Below, piece after piece: positions 25,759-34,003 of a DNA stretch of 64,000 nt (position 1 is its first letter; each line of letters begins with the position of its first letter). Source of the stretch: Aphodousia faecalis. Its GTDB lineage: Bacteria > Pseudomonadota > Gammaproteobacteria > Burkholderiales > Burkholderiaceae_F. Location of the stretch: positions 15,802 to 79,801 of the forward strand of contig DVGM01000033.1 in the NCBI GenBank assembly GCA_018712705.1, written 5' to 3'. The notes beneath the pieces were generated by a model that made no database searches, was not told the DNA's origin, and worked only from the letters and a program-made list of their open reading frames with translations. The position numbers and the translations under genes were made by a program.

Positions 25759-26514
25759 TTAGAAGAAAAACTCGTTCTCACGCGTTAATTTCGCAACAGG
25801 AGCGAGTTTTTTTTCAATGGCCTGTTGTGCGGCAGGCGGTAAACTTCTTGCTCCTTGCGGGCACATTGCTACACACCTCATACACAAAATACATTTAGAT
25901 GGATCAGTTTTCTTGGGATCAGTAATCCAAATAGCCATTGTCGGACATCGCTGAATACACATGCCACATCGAACACACTTACCGCTGACCACGGGAGTGA
26001 CCGGCATTTTGCTCCACGCCCGATAGGGGCGGTTACCAGGCACTTCAACCGGAACTGCGTGCATATCATCGTATTTTTGTAGTGCAAAACGAGCAAAAAC
26101 CGAAAGATTTTGAAAATCTACCTCAGTCGGTCGATTAGCCGCCACAGTCGGCACCATTGAATGCTGCGTTACAACGGCAGCACTGGCAATTGGAATGCCG
26201 CCCCTGGCGAGAATTGTGTCATTTAATTCCAATAAGGCATCTTCATATGCTCTATTGCCATAAGTTACAAGCGTAATCACGCGAGTTGACTCAAATGTTA
26301 CTTTCCGAAGCCGCTCAACCACAAGCCCCGGTATCCGACCTCCATAAACGGGACAAGCAATAATTACCCGCTCATCTTTTCCGAAGGTGCACTCCTTTAA
26401 GAACGGATCGGACAAATCTACCGTCCTATCTACTCCTCCCATCTGCTCAGCAACGTGACGGATAACCTTTAACGTGTGACCAGCCGCACTAAAAAATACA
26501 ATCGAAAAACGCAT
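25759..26514 (-). CDS. Flavodoxin-like plus 2x[4Fe-4S] ferredoxin protein (EFR1 type)
   Basis: 251 residues. The N-terminal half is flavodoxin-like (RFSIVFFSAAGHTLKVIRH, then ACPVYGGRIPGLVVERL and VTYGNRAYEDALLEL), though the phosphate loop is degenerate. The C-terminal quarter carries two bacterial ferredoxin motifs, CVRCGMCIQRCP and CILCMRCVAMCP, each CxxCxxCxxxCP. No signal peptide; cytoplasmic electron carrier. ATG 26514 has GAGG eight bases upstream; an ATG four codons earlier overlaps that site. It stands downstream of a broken flavodoxin gene on the same strand. Partner unknown. Confidence 0.8.
   Translation of the reverse strand: MRFSIVFFSAAGHTLKVIRHVAEQMGGVDRTVDLSDPFLKECTFGKDERVIIACPVYGGRIPGLVVERLRKVTFESTRVITLVTYGNRAYEDALLELNDTILARGGIPIASAAVVTQHSMVPTVAANRPTEVDFQNLSVFARFALQKYDDMHAVPVEVPGNRPYRAWSKMPVTPVVSGKCVRCGMCIQRCPTMAIWITDPKKTDPSKCILCMRCVAMCPQGARSLPPAAQQAIEKKLAPVAKLTRENEFFF
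25767..25814 (+). terminator. Possible terminator of the phosphonate operon
   Basis: AAAACTCG (25767-25774) and CGAGTTTT (25803-25810) flank a 28-base loop and are followed by TTTT, giving an eight-T run. On the plus strand it would end phnX transcripts inside the 3' end of the convergent redox gene. The loop is long, so the call is tentative. Confidence 0.4.
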
Positions 26515-26586
26515 GGGGCACCTCATTTTTTCTTTTCATCATAGCGCAAAAAAACGCATCTACAAGTTGCCCCCAACACATAAATA

Positions 26587-27160
26587 TCACGGATTTGCCT
26601 CTTTTAGCCAACGAAGGATCTGTTCATCTAAATCACTATCTCCATTTCCGTAAACCGTCAAACTTTGCGTTACTGTCGATTTCGGACACATTTGAACAAA
26701 ATCATCCCTCGTTTGCATAAGACCACCACCCCCATGGGTATTAAAAGGCATGATGACTTTCCCCGGAAAGATCGGTTTGACTTAGCCATGAAGCGACGGG
26801 ACGAGCGATGTGATGCCACCATGTCGGCGTACCTATGATGAGAACATCGAAATTATTCAAATCAATGGATGGAGCATGAATTGGCGGCAAATAACCTTTT
26901 TGCATTTCCTCTCGCACTTGATTTGTTGTCGGGCGATAGGCGTTTGGATAAGGCGTTTGAGGAACAATTTCAAACACTGGAGCCGCTGTCAAAGCAGAAA
27001 TACGAGATGCCACAGTTCGGGTGTTCCCGCTATGGCTATAGTAAACAATAGCGGTTCGTTTCATCGGAAATTGAGCGGCTTCTTTGGCTAGGCTTGAATG
27101 CGTTCCAACGAGTGTTGTGAGTCCAACAACAGCTTTCAAGAATTCTCTTTTTGACAACAT
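26587..27160 (-). pseudogene. Flavodoxin-like exported protein, broken by a +1 frameshift
   Basis: Intact product would be about 190 residues: a Tat-like N-terminus (SKREFLKAVVGL, with KR instead of RR), then the flavodoxin P-loop YYSHSGNTRTVASRI and IIGTPTWWHHIARPVASWL. The frame hits TAA at 26741 just after DLSGES. Removing one G from the GGGG run (complement of 26761-26764) restores DLSGKVIMPFNTHGGGG, the expected continuation of this family, and an open frame to TGA at 26587. The lesion is a homopolymer length change, so it may be a sequencing artefact, a phase-variable tract or true decay. Confidence 0.78.
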
Positions 27161-27264
27161 GTCTATAACCTCCCACTATTCTGCTTCTAATTTACTGGGA
27201 GAAGTAACGTTTTATTGACTCAAAAATGCCGAATTATTGTTTATTTAAAGCAAGTTGCAGAAAA

Positions 27265-27696
27265 CTAAACGCGAAAGCGATTATTTTCTTTCTTAGAAGG
27301 CAAAAGCATTACAAAAATACCAAACACAACTAAGGCATTGACAATCCAGGTCTGCACCTCAAGACCTGTCATTAAGGGAGGAAGGAAATAACAGAGACTC
27401 TACCATCCGCTCACACCGATATCATGCAACCGTCTGACCGTCAGGGCCAGGCCTGGAACAAAGGAGTAAAGAGCAAAAACAAAAACTAAGGAAGTGGTTA
27501 AATAAATCGGCCAGGTTATAACTTCATCGGCTGTCACAACAAGCAAATTACAGACCACACCCAAAGCAATAAAAGTGCAATAAGCAATGATCTGAAATAG
27601 GATCAGCCCAAGCCATTCCTTTCGATCTGAACAGCTTTTGAAATCAGCATATCGCTCACGTCCATAAGCTTGAGTGAGCCAATGAACAATTGACAA
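27265..27696 (-). pseudogene. DUF805-family membrane protein with in-frame amber stop
   Basis: Reading from the start at 27696, a small membrane protein with the DUF805 signature: helices near residues 28-50 and 65-88, then LTVRRLHDIGVSGW. The next codon is TAG (27400-27402) where the family normally has another Trp (RLHDIGxSGWW), so a TGG-to-TAG change is likely. The same frame stays open for 44 more codons, with a hydrophobic helix and a charged end (PSKKENNRF), to TAG at 27265. Function of DUF805 proteins is unknown. Confidence 0.72.
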
Positions 27697-27767
27697 TCTG
27701 TGTTCCTTTTTTCAGTTTATCCAGGATAAGAATACTCAAACCTCTCCTTCTTATCAGTCACTTTTCT

Positions 27768-29453
27768 TTAAACCAAAGAAACATACGACCACATCGCGAC
27801 CAAAATAATTTGACCGGTAACCACACGCAAGAACATCGCCAGAGGATAGACCGTGGAATAGGCAACGGCCGTTGCACTTTTTTCTGAAAGCGAAGCCGCG
27901 TAGGCCAATATCGGCGAATTTGTACAGGCACCGATCAACAATCCCAAAATGGTGTGATAGTTCATTTTGAGGAAAAGACGAGAAATAACACCGACCAAAA
28001 TTTGTGGCACAAACGTGATAATAAAGCCTATACCAACATACAAAAGACCGTTACCGGCAACGAGGCTATCGACAAAAGTACCACCAGCTGTCAAGCCAAC
28101 GCTCGCTAAAAAGAGCGAAATACCGATCTCTCTGACGGCTAAATTAGCCGCATTGGTGGTGTACGTTGCCAAGTGAAGTGTTGCTCCGAAACGCCCCAGT
28201 AAAATAGAGATAACCAAAGGGCCGCCCGCCAAACCTAACTTAATCGGCGTAGGCATTCCGGGAACCATCAATGGAATAGAGCCGACCAAGACACCCAAAG
28301 TAATACCCAGGAAAATAGCGGCTAAATTGGGCTGCTCCAACACCTTGGGGCGATTACCCACGATACCGGCTAACCGCTTAATGGCATTAATCGGGCCAAC
28401 ACATTGCAAGATATCACCAACTTGCAAATGCATTTTGTCGTATGGGAATAATTCCATACCGGCTCGCCAAACGCGTGTAATGTGCACGCCATCGGTATTA
28501 CTCAACTCCAAGTCACCAACAGTTCGTCCATTCATTTCATTGCGTGTAACAATGACGCGCTGCCGCTCAATCGGAGAATGTTCCGTTGCCAAATCAATGC
28601 GATTGTCTTCCTGACCAAAAGCCGCAACAATATCCATCTTCTGTTCGGGCGTAGCCACTACACGAATCGTGTCTCCGTAATGCAGTACCGTATCGGCAAA
28701 TGGGCTGGTTATCTCACCTTTGTGTAAAAGGCGAGAACAAATAAAGGGCCTAGGAATACGACGGCGACATTCTCGAATGGTTAGGCCATCGAGCATATGG
28801 TTTGTGATGTATATGTGGAAAACCACAGGAGCTTGATTAATTTCTTTTTCTTCATCTTCCCATTGACGATCTTCTTGTTCCAAATCGACCCGAAACATCA
28901 CACGTAAAAGAATAGCGATGCCAATAATCGTCACCAGACCCAACGGATAGGCGCAGGCATAGGCAATGGCGATATCTTCACCGTGGTACCCCATATCTGC
29001 CAAGGCCTCTTTTGTAGCGCCCAACCCCGGTGTGCAAGTAATGGCCCCGTAGTGCACACCCAAAATTTGTGCCAGTGAAACATCATCACTGAAAATAAAG
29101 TACAAAATAACCGTTAGGGCAATACCCGTGAGGACTGTAAAAAGCATCAATCCATTTAAGACTAGGCCGACACTTTTAAAGGATGAAAAAAATGACGGTC
29201 CCACCTGTAGACCGACAAAGAAAATAAAAACAATCAGACCAAAGTCTCTGGTAAATCCCAAAACATCCGGATTAATCTTGACGCCAAAGTGCGCGAACAA
29301 AAGGCCTACAAACAAGACCCCAATGACGCCCAAAGAAATTCCCTTAACCTTTATTCGCCCTACCGCAAGTCCAATGGTAATAATAGCGGCATAAATCAGT
29401 GCAATATGAGCAATTGAATTTGTATCACTTAGGAGCGAATAGAACCATTCCAT
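27768..29453 (-). CDS. AspT/YidE-family transporter with two RCK_C domains, copy 1
   Basis: 561-residue inner-membrane protein. Layout: five or six helices (residues 1-190), a central cytoplasmic part with two TrkA-C/RCK_C regulatory domains (about 205-370, containing RPFICSRLLHKGEITSPFAD and HLQVGDILQCVG), then another five helices. The AspT relatives exchange aspartate for alanine; YidE-type members have no known substrate. Characteristic stretches are TRDFGLIVFIFFVGLQVGPSFF and TPGLGATKEAL. A paralogue of exactly the same length is at 44640. Flanked by broken genes. Substrate unknown. Confidence 0.85.
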   Translation of the reverse strand: MEWFYSLLSDTNSIAHIALIYAAIITIGLAVGRIKVKGISLGVIGVLFVGLLFAHFGVKINPDVLGFTRDFGLIVFIFFVGLQVGPSFFSSFKSVGLVLNGLMLFTVLTGIALTVILYFIFSDDVSLAQILGVHYGAITCTPGLGATKEALADMGYHGEDIAIAYACAYPLGLVTIIGIAILLRVMFRVDLEQEDRQWEDEEKEINQAPVVFHIYITNHMLDGLTIRECRRRIPRPFICSRLLHKGEITSPFADTVLHYGDTIRVVATPEQKMDIVAAFGQEDNRIDLATEHSPIERQRVIVTRNEMNGRTVGDLELSNTDGVHITRVWRAGMELFPYDKMHLQVGDILQCVGPINAIKRLAGIVGNRPKVLEQPNLAAIFLGITLGVLVGSIPLMVPGMPTPIKLGLAGGPLVISILLGRFGATLHLATYTTNAANLAVREIGISLFLASVGLTAGGTFVDSLVAGNGLLYVGIGFIITFVPQILVGVISRLFLKMNYHTILGLLIGACTNSPILAYAASLSEKSATAVAYSTVYPLAMFLRVVTGQIILVAMWSYVSLV

Positions 29454-29788
29454 AGTGTTCGTTGCCTTTATTAAAAGACCGTATGAACGGGGAAAATAAG
29501 CAAAATTACTTACAGGCGTAAGTGTAGGCGTTCAATACAAATTTCTCGATTAATGAATTCCCTTATATGGCAAGCGGATTAGTCAAAAAAACTGCAATCT
29601 TTTATCCATTCACTTTAATGTCTTGTTCTTCCGCTCTAGGTACGATTTTCATTAGGAAATGGCTTTGCGGATGTTCTCGGAGTATCTGTCGAAGCAACTT
29701 GCGCAAAGAACTTTCTCTCACTGAGTCAAGGAGGCCTAATTGGATCAGCCTTGATCACTCATTTTTGCAAAGCCTCCACACTCAGACT
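29454..29788. other. Intergenic region between AspT-like gene and GNAT remnant
   Basis: About 335 bases. It contains a short ACTTAC/GTAAGT dyad at 29508-29523, which may be part of the promoter region for the AspT-like gene. The 109-codon plus-strand frame across 29567-29896 overlaps the GNAT remnant, has no recognisable similarity and looks spurious. Nothing else definable. Confidence 0.4.
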
Positions 29789-30237
29789 TTATGGTTTTCT
29801 CATAAACAAAATGGGAAAAGTTCCCCTGTGTTCATCTATCGCCGATCGATCGTAAACTTCAAATCCCATGTGCTCATAAAATCCTATTGCCGCTGATTTT
29901 GCTCGTTAACCACCACATCGGTAATTGGATAAAGGGACATGGTCTCTTGTATCAATTTCTTGCCAAGACCGTGTCCGCGATACTGAGTAGCAATAAAAAG
30001 CATTTCAATCTTTTGACCGGAAATTCCAAGAAAACCGTGTATTGAACCCGTATTTTCTCGCGCGACAAATAAATGTGGAACTGCCTTTATGGCATGGGGA
30101 ACATAGAGTTTGATTGTTTCAATATCTGCATGTGTTAAGAAAGAATGAGTAGCCCGCACAGAATCTTCCCAAATATCCACTAATTCACTCACCAGTACAT
30201 CTGTTCTTTGGTTGTTTTTTAATTCGCAAATGATCAT
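29789..30237 (-). pseudogene. GNAT-family N-acetyltransferase (YjaB-like), frameshifted near the C-terminus
   Basis: The readable part (to TAG at 29884) has HSFLTHADIETIK, LFVARENTGSIHGFLGISGQKIEMLFI and the acetyl-CoA loop QYRGHGLGKKLI, then TDVVVNEQNQRQ and a stop. One base is missing between 29890 and 29891: adding it gives NEQN..AIGFYEHMGFEVY, the expected GNAT motif D, and an open frame to TAA at 29789. Intact length would be about 149 residues. Presumably inactive, or an assembly error. Confidence 0.78.
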
Positions 30238-30246
30238 TCTTCAATT

Positions 30247-30281
30247 AAAAAAAATTCCGCATCAGTCTTAACTGTGCGGAA
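30247..30281 (-). terminator. Rho-independent terminator after tRNA-Thr
   Basis: On the minus strand TTCCGCA (30275-30281) and TGCGGAA (30255-30261) pair around a 13-base loop and are followed by eight T (30247-30254). It ends eight bases after the tRNA, so it serves the sspA-sspB-tRNA unit. Confidence 0.9.
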
Positions 30282-30288
30282 AGTTGCT

Positions 30289-30364
30289 TGGTGCCCGTTG
30301 ACTGACTCGAACAGACGACCTACCGCTTACAAGGCGGTTGCTCTACCAACTGAGCTAAACGGGC
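30289..30364 (-). tRNA. tRNA-Thr (anticodon TGT)
   Basis: 76 bases including an encoded CCA (30289-30291). Acceptor stem GCCCGTT pairs with AACGGGC, D-arm TAGCTCAGTTGGTAGAGC, anticodon stem ACCGC/GCGGT around loop CTTGTAA, giving anticodon TGT for ACA codons. The T-stem GTCTG/CAGTC has one T-T mismatch at its second pair. The gene lies 14 bases downstream of the sspB stop on the same strand and just before a terminator. Confidence 0.95.
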
Positions 30365-30377
30365 ATCAAAGAAGCGC

Positions 30378-30758
30378 TTATTTTACACGAGAAAAAACCG
30401 GTTTGGGAGGGGTCGGTTTAATTTCTTCATCCTCGGGTTCATCACTATTAGGACTGAACATCATCCCCTTATTCGGCTCTTCTTGCGGAAACATTCCGGC
30501 AATGTTGCGATAAGGAACCCGACAACGCAATGCCTTTTCTCCAAAACGGGCCTCAAAGCTAATTTCTCGATCATCAAAAGTTAAGTTATGGGTAGCCTCA
30601 GAGGATATGTCGAAAATAATTTGTCCGTCTTCGACAAACTCCTGAGGCACTACGCAATTATCATCGACCCGTACGAGAACATAGGGTGTCAACCCCACGT
30701 CCGTGCACCAATTCCAAATGGCTTGAACCAAATAGGACTTAATGGATGGTCTTGACAT
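30378..30758 (-). CDS. sspB: ClpXP protease specificity-enhancing factor SspB
   Basis: 126-residue adaptor that delivers ssrA-tagged, ribosome-stalled peptides to ClpXP. Seen: SRPSIKSYLVQAIWNWC, DNCVVPQEFVEDGQIIFDIS, EARFGEKALRCRVPYRNIAGMF, and a flexible acidic linker ending in a short basic tail (PPKPVFSRVK), the ClpX-docking XB motif position. Follows sspA by 21 bases. Confidence 0.93.
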   Translation of the reverse strand: MSRPSIKSYLVQAIWNWCTDVGLTPYVLVRVDDNCVVPQEFVEDGQIIFDISSEATHNLTFDDREISFEARFGEKALRCRVPYRNIAGMFPQEEPNKGMMFSPNSDEPEDEEIKPTPPKPVFSRVK

Positions 30759-30779
30759 AATCGAAAAACCTTTCTTTAT

Positions 30780-31382
30780 TTAGCGGCGCATCACTTTTTC
30801 TGACGGCGTCATGGAGTCAATAAAAGACTGACGCGAGAAAAGTCGCTCGGCGTACTTATGCAACGGAGCTGCAGACTTGGGCAACTCAATACCGTAAACA
30901 CCCAAACGCCACAACAACGGAGCCATCACGACATCTAACATCGTGAAGTCTTCACCGAAGATGTATTTATTCTTCGTGAAAATCGGAGCCATCGCCGTCA
31001 ATTGGTCGCGAATATTTGTACGTGCGATTTCTTTGGCAGCCTCGTCAGCCTGACGGGATTCAAGTGTCTTCACATGAGTGAACAGCTCACGTTCAAAATT
31101 GAACATAAACAGACGAACCCGAGCACGCAATACGGGCTCAGCCGGCATCAATTGCGGGTGCGGGAAACGTTCATCCAAATATTCACAGATGATATTGGCT
31201 TCGTAGAGGAAAAATTCACGTTCGACCAAAACCGGTACTTCACCGTAAGGATTCATCGTGAGGATATCGGCCGGAATGTTATTAACGTCAACATCACGAA
31301 TTTCAAAGTCCATTCCCTTTTCATACAAAAGGAAACGGCAACGGTGAGAAAACGGGCACGTCGTACCGGAATACAAAATCAT
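30780..31382 (-). CDS. sspA: Stringent starvation protein A (GST-like RNA polymerase-associated protein)
   Basis: 200 residues, glutathione-S-transferase fold without the catalytic residue; SspA binds RNA polymerase and acts as a transcription regulator under starvation. Seen: thioredoxin-like N-terminus MILYSGTTCPFSHRCRF, MNPYGEVPVLVERE with the cis-Pro, EYLDERFPHPQLMP, then the helical domain. ATG 31382 has AAGGAG seven bases upstream; the seven extra upstream codons are not needed. Operon with sspB, the conserved order. Confidence 0.94.
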   Translation of the reverse strand: MILYSGTTCPFSHRCRFLLYEKGMDFEIRDVDVNNIPADILTMNPYGEVPVLVEREFFLYEANIICEYLDERFPHPQLMPAEPVLRARVRLFMFNFERELFTHVKTLESRQADEAAKEIARTNIRDQLTAMAPIFTKNKYIFGEDFTMLDVVMAPLLWRLGVYGIELPKSAAPLHKYAERLFSRQSFIDSMTPSEKVMRR

Positions 31383-31529
31383 CTCTAACTCCTTGGTGTG
31401 CAAAAAACTTAATCACAACAAATCGTTAATCTGTGCTCCAAACACAAAAAAGCACACCGTTTTTTAATTTTAAAAGGTTCAGCGAAAAAACGCCATCGAA
31501 AAGCCATTTTTCCCTTAAAAATCATTTAA

Positions 31530-32273
31530 TTAGATTGGATTTTCATCGTCGACAAAAATACACTCCAATCCATGGTTTTCACCAAGCCAATCGCTAAGCG
31601 CCTTTATGCCCAAACGTTCAGTGGCATGATGCCCGCAAACCAAAAACGGAACATGCATTTCTCGGGCTAAATGGGTGGTCCGCTCAGTTGCTTCCCCACT
31701 TATATAAGCATCAGCTCCCATGGCAATCGCTTCTTCAAAGAAGTCTTCCGCCGCACCAGAGCACCAGGCCAATCGAGAAACGGTCTTGGTTTGATCTCCC
31801 AACACCAAAGGTGAACGGTTCAAACTTTTTTCTAAATGAGAAGCTAGCGCCTGCACCGTGATCGGCGGCACAAGACCACTCCAAATAAAGCTATTCTCCC
31901 CACCCTGGGCTACATCCGTGGCCGCTAACAATTGGGCCATCTGAGCGTTATTGCCCAAAGTAGCATGAGCATCAAGCGGCAAGTGATAGGCAACTAAATT
32001 GATTTCCCCGCTCATGAGTGTTTTCAGACGACGGTACTTTGTTGCGACGACTGCCGGATTTTCACCTCGCCAAAACCAGCCATGGTGAACCAACAGAGCA
32101 TCGGCTTTTAAAGCAAGGGCCTGATCCAGCACGTTCTGTGTAGCGGAGACCGCTGTCACAATACGCGATATCTCGCTTTTGCCCTCAACCTGCAAACCAT
32201 TCGGAGCGTAATCTTTAAAAAGTTCAGGGTGCAAAAGATCGTCGAGGATTTTAATCAGATGTTGTCTTTGCAT
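31530..32273 (-). CDS. Nif3-like dinuclear metal centre protein
   Basis: 247-residue YbgI/Nif3 family protein forming hexameric rings with a two-metal site. Seen: YAPNGLQVEGK, ADALLVHHGWFWRGE (metal His pair), DAHATLGNNAQMAQLL, and near the end GADAYISGEATERTTHLAREMHVPFLVCGHHATERLG with the remaining His/Glu ligands. The family has been described as GTP cyclohydrolase type 2-like but its biological role is unsettled. Between sspA and tatC, all on the minus strand. Confidence 0.92.
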   Translation of the reverse strand: MQRQHLIKILDDLLHPELFKDYAPNGLQVEGKSEISRIVTAVSATQNVLDQALALKADALLVHHGWFWRGENPAVVATKYRRLKTLMSGEINLVAYHLPLDAHATLGNNAQMAQLLAATDVAQGGENSFIWSGLVPPITVQALASHLEKSLNRSPLVLGDQTKTVSRLAWCSGAAEDFFEEAIAMGADAYISGEATERTTHLAREMHVPFLVCGHHATERLGIKALSDWLGENHGLECIFVDDENPI

Positions 32274-32316
32274 AGGACTTCTCCGCTTATCATTTGGAGA
32301 AAAAAATAGACTGTGG

Positions 32317-33096
32317 TTAAGCCTCGCCGGCGTCTTCCTTCTTACCGCAAAGCCTTACACACCACAACCCTACTTGATAGAGCACAACCAAGGGAACAGC
32401 CAACAAACACTGACTCATCACATCAGGTGGAGTCACAATTGCCGCCACCACAAAGGCTCCCACAATAACGTAAGGACGTATTTTGCACATACGCTCGTAA
32501 CTGGCCACTCCCATTCGATTTAGGACCATCACGACGATGGGCACTTCAAAGGAAATCCCAAAAGCCACAAACATGGTGATGACGAAACTGAAATAGGCAT
32601 CAATGTCAGGGGCAAAATTAACGCTTTCCGGACTAAAGCCTGCGATAAACATAAAGACCATCCGGAAAACGATGAAGTAGCAGTAAAGCATCCCCAAAGC
32701 AAACATCACGATGCTTGAGGCAAGAATCGGAAAAATTAAACGTTTTTCTCGCTTGTAAAGTCCTGGCGCAATAAAAGCCCAAACCTGATACAACACATAA
32801 GGAAGCGCAATTAGAAAAGCCAAAAACAGGGTGACTTTCAACGGAACAAAAAAGGGAGCCACGACACCTGTTGAGAGCATTTTGACTCCTTGAGGCAAGG
32901 CCGCCATCAGCGGCTGACTCAAAAGGTCAAAAATATGCTTCATGAATGGAGAAAGCACGGCAAAAACAACAAGCACACTCACCGCGGCCCGCACCAGCCG
33001 GCTTCTGAGCTCCAGCAAATGCGACATCAGAGGTTGTTCGCGATCAACCTCTTCGTCTTCCGGGCTTTCATAAGTTAACTTTTTGTTGTCAGCCAT
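32317..33096 (-). CDS. tatC: Twin-arginine translocase subunit TatC
   Basis: 259-residue multi-spanning receptor of the Tat pathway, which exports folded proteins. Six helices; signature HLLELRSRLVRA at the start of the membrane part, FVPLKVTLFLAFLIALPYVLYQVWAFIAPGL, and FGISFEVPIVVMVLNRMG. ATG 33096 avoids overlap with tatB. Part of HIT-tatA-tatB-tatC. Confidence 0.96.
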   Translation of the reverse strand: MADNKKLTYESPEDEEVDREQPLMSHLLELRSRLVRAAVSVLVVFAVLSPFMKHIFDLLSQPLMAALPQGVKMLSTGVVAPFFVPLKVTLFLAFLIALPYVLYQVWAFIAPGLYKREKRLIFPILASSIVMFALGMLYCYFIVFRMVFMFIAGFSPESVNFAPDIDAYFSFVITMFVAFGISFEVPIVVMVLNRMGVASYERMCKIRPYVIVGAFVVAAIVTPPDVMSQCLLAVPLVVLYQVGLWCVRLCGKKEDAGEA

Positions 33097-33104
33097 CTGT
33101 TTTC

Positions 33105-33713
33105 TCATCGATAAATACGCGGACGGTTGACTCGAGCCCTCGGCGCATAACGCCTGTTATAACCTCCGAGAGTCTTACGAGGCAATGCCATTTCGCGGCG
33201 AAGCTCTTCCAATTCCGCAATCACATCATCAAGTGAGGGACTGGGTTTATAACGGCGCGGAACATATTGCGAGCGATAAGCATCGGAGCTGCTCGGGTCA
33301 ACTTCCCAACTGAAAGGACTTGGCGATTCGCTGCGAGAGGTTTCAAGCGTTGCCTCGGCTTGATTAAATTGGGTATAGGGATCCGACGACTCTGCCACTT
33401 CAGTTGAAGAAATGCCAGAAACTTCATCAAGAGCGTGATTGACGTCTTTTGCTTGTTCGGTCAATGCCGTTTGAACATCGCTGACTGACCGCCTCAATCC
33501 GGCCGCAGACGAAGCGATATCATCTCGAAGCTTCTTAATTTCCGCCAACTGAGATTCTCGCTCGAACTCCCCTTTTACCTGTGAAATATAGCTCTGAGCT
33601 TTGGCAAAAAAACGCCCCGCGGCCCTAGCTACCTCAGGCATTTTTTCAGGCTCAAGGACAACCAGAGCAACCACTCCGATAACCAGAATTTCAGTAAAAC
33701 CGAGATCAAACAT
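33105..33713 (-). CDS. tatB: Twin-arginine translocase subunit TatB
   Basis: 202 residues: MFDLGFTEILVIGVVALVVLEPEKMP (N-terminal helix with the Gly-Phe-Thr-Glu hinge), an amphipathic helix, and a long charged tail with a coiled-coil-like stretch. TatB passes bound substrate from TatC to TatA. ATG 33713 is chosen because family members begin MFDxGF; a TTG three codons earlier is in frame. Tail is longer than in E. coli. Confidence 0.94.
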   Translation of the reverse strand: MFDLGFTEILVIGVVALVVLEPEKMPEVARAAGRFFAKAQSYISQVKGEFERESQLAEIKKLRDDIASSAAGLRRSVSDVQTALTEQAKDVNHALDEVSGISSTEVAESSDPYTQFNQAEATLETSRSESPSPFSWEVDPSSSDAYRSQYVPRRYKPSPSLDDVIAELEELRREMALPRKTLGGYNRRYAPRARVNRPRIYR

Positions 33714-33772
33714 ATCAAACAAAAAGCGGGCGAAGAACCTTCAGATCCCCGCCCAGAGCTTTCCGTTAAATC

Positions 33773-34000
33773 CTATTTTTTAGCCTCGGTCTTTTCCTTA
33801 GCGGTCACATCAACCGTATTGGCGTTGGCATCATTGGCGACTTTCTTCGGCTCTTCTTCCTGACCTTCCTTGAGGCCTTCTTTAAAGCCCTTAATGCCGC
33901 CACCTAAGTCACGTCCCAAGTTTTTCAACTTGCTCGTACCAAAAACCAACACGACGATCACTAAAACGATCAACCAATGCCAAATGGAAAAACTTCCCAT
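33773..34000 (-). CDS. tatA: Twin-arginine translocase subunit TatA
   Basis: 75-residue pore-forming subunit: MGSFSIWHWLIVLVIVVLVFG, then the FGTSKLKNLGRDLGGGIKGFKEGL amphipathic helix and an acidic/Lys-rich tail. Starts three bases after the HIT gene stop, 59 bases before tatB. Confidence 0.96.
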   Translation of the reverse strand: MGSFSIWHWLIVLVIVVLVFGTSKLKNLGRDLGGGIKGFKEGLKEGQEEEPKKVANDANANTVDVTAKEKTEAKK

Positions 34001-34003
34001 CTT

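Noticed and set aside
29567..29896. 109-codon plus-strand frame before the GNAT remnant
   Set aside because: Overlaps the coding remainder of a GNAT protein on the minus strand and shows no similarity of its own.
30274..30513. 79-codon plus-strand frame across the tRNA
   Set aside because: Common artefact: antisense reading of a tRNA gene (DSNRRPTAYKAVALPTELNG pattern).
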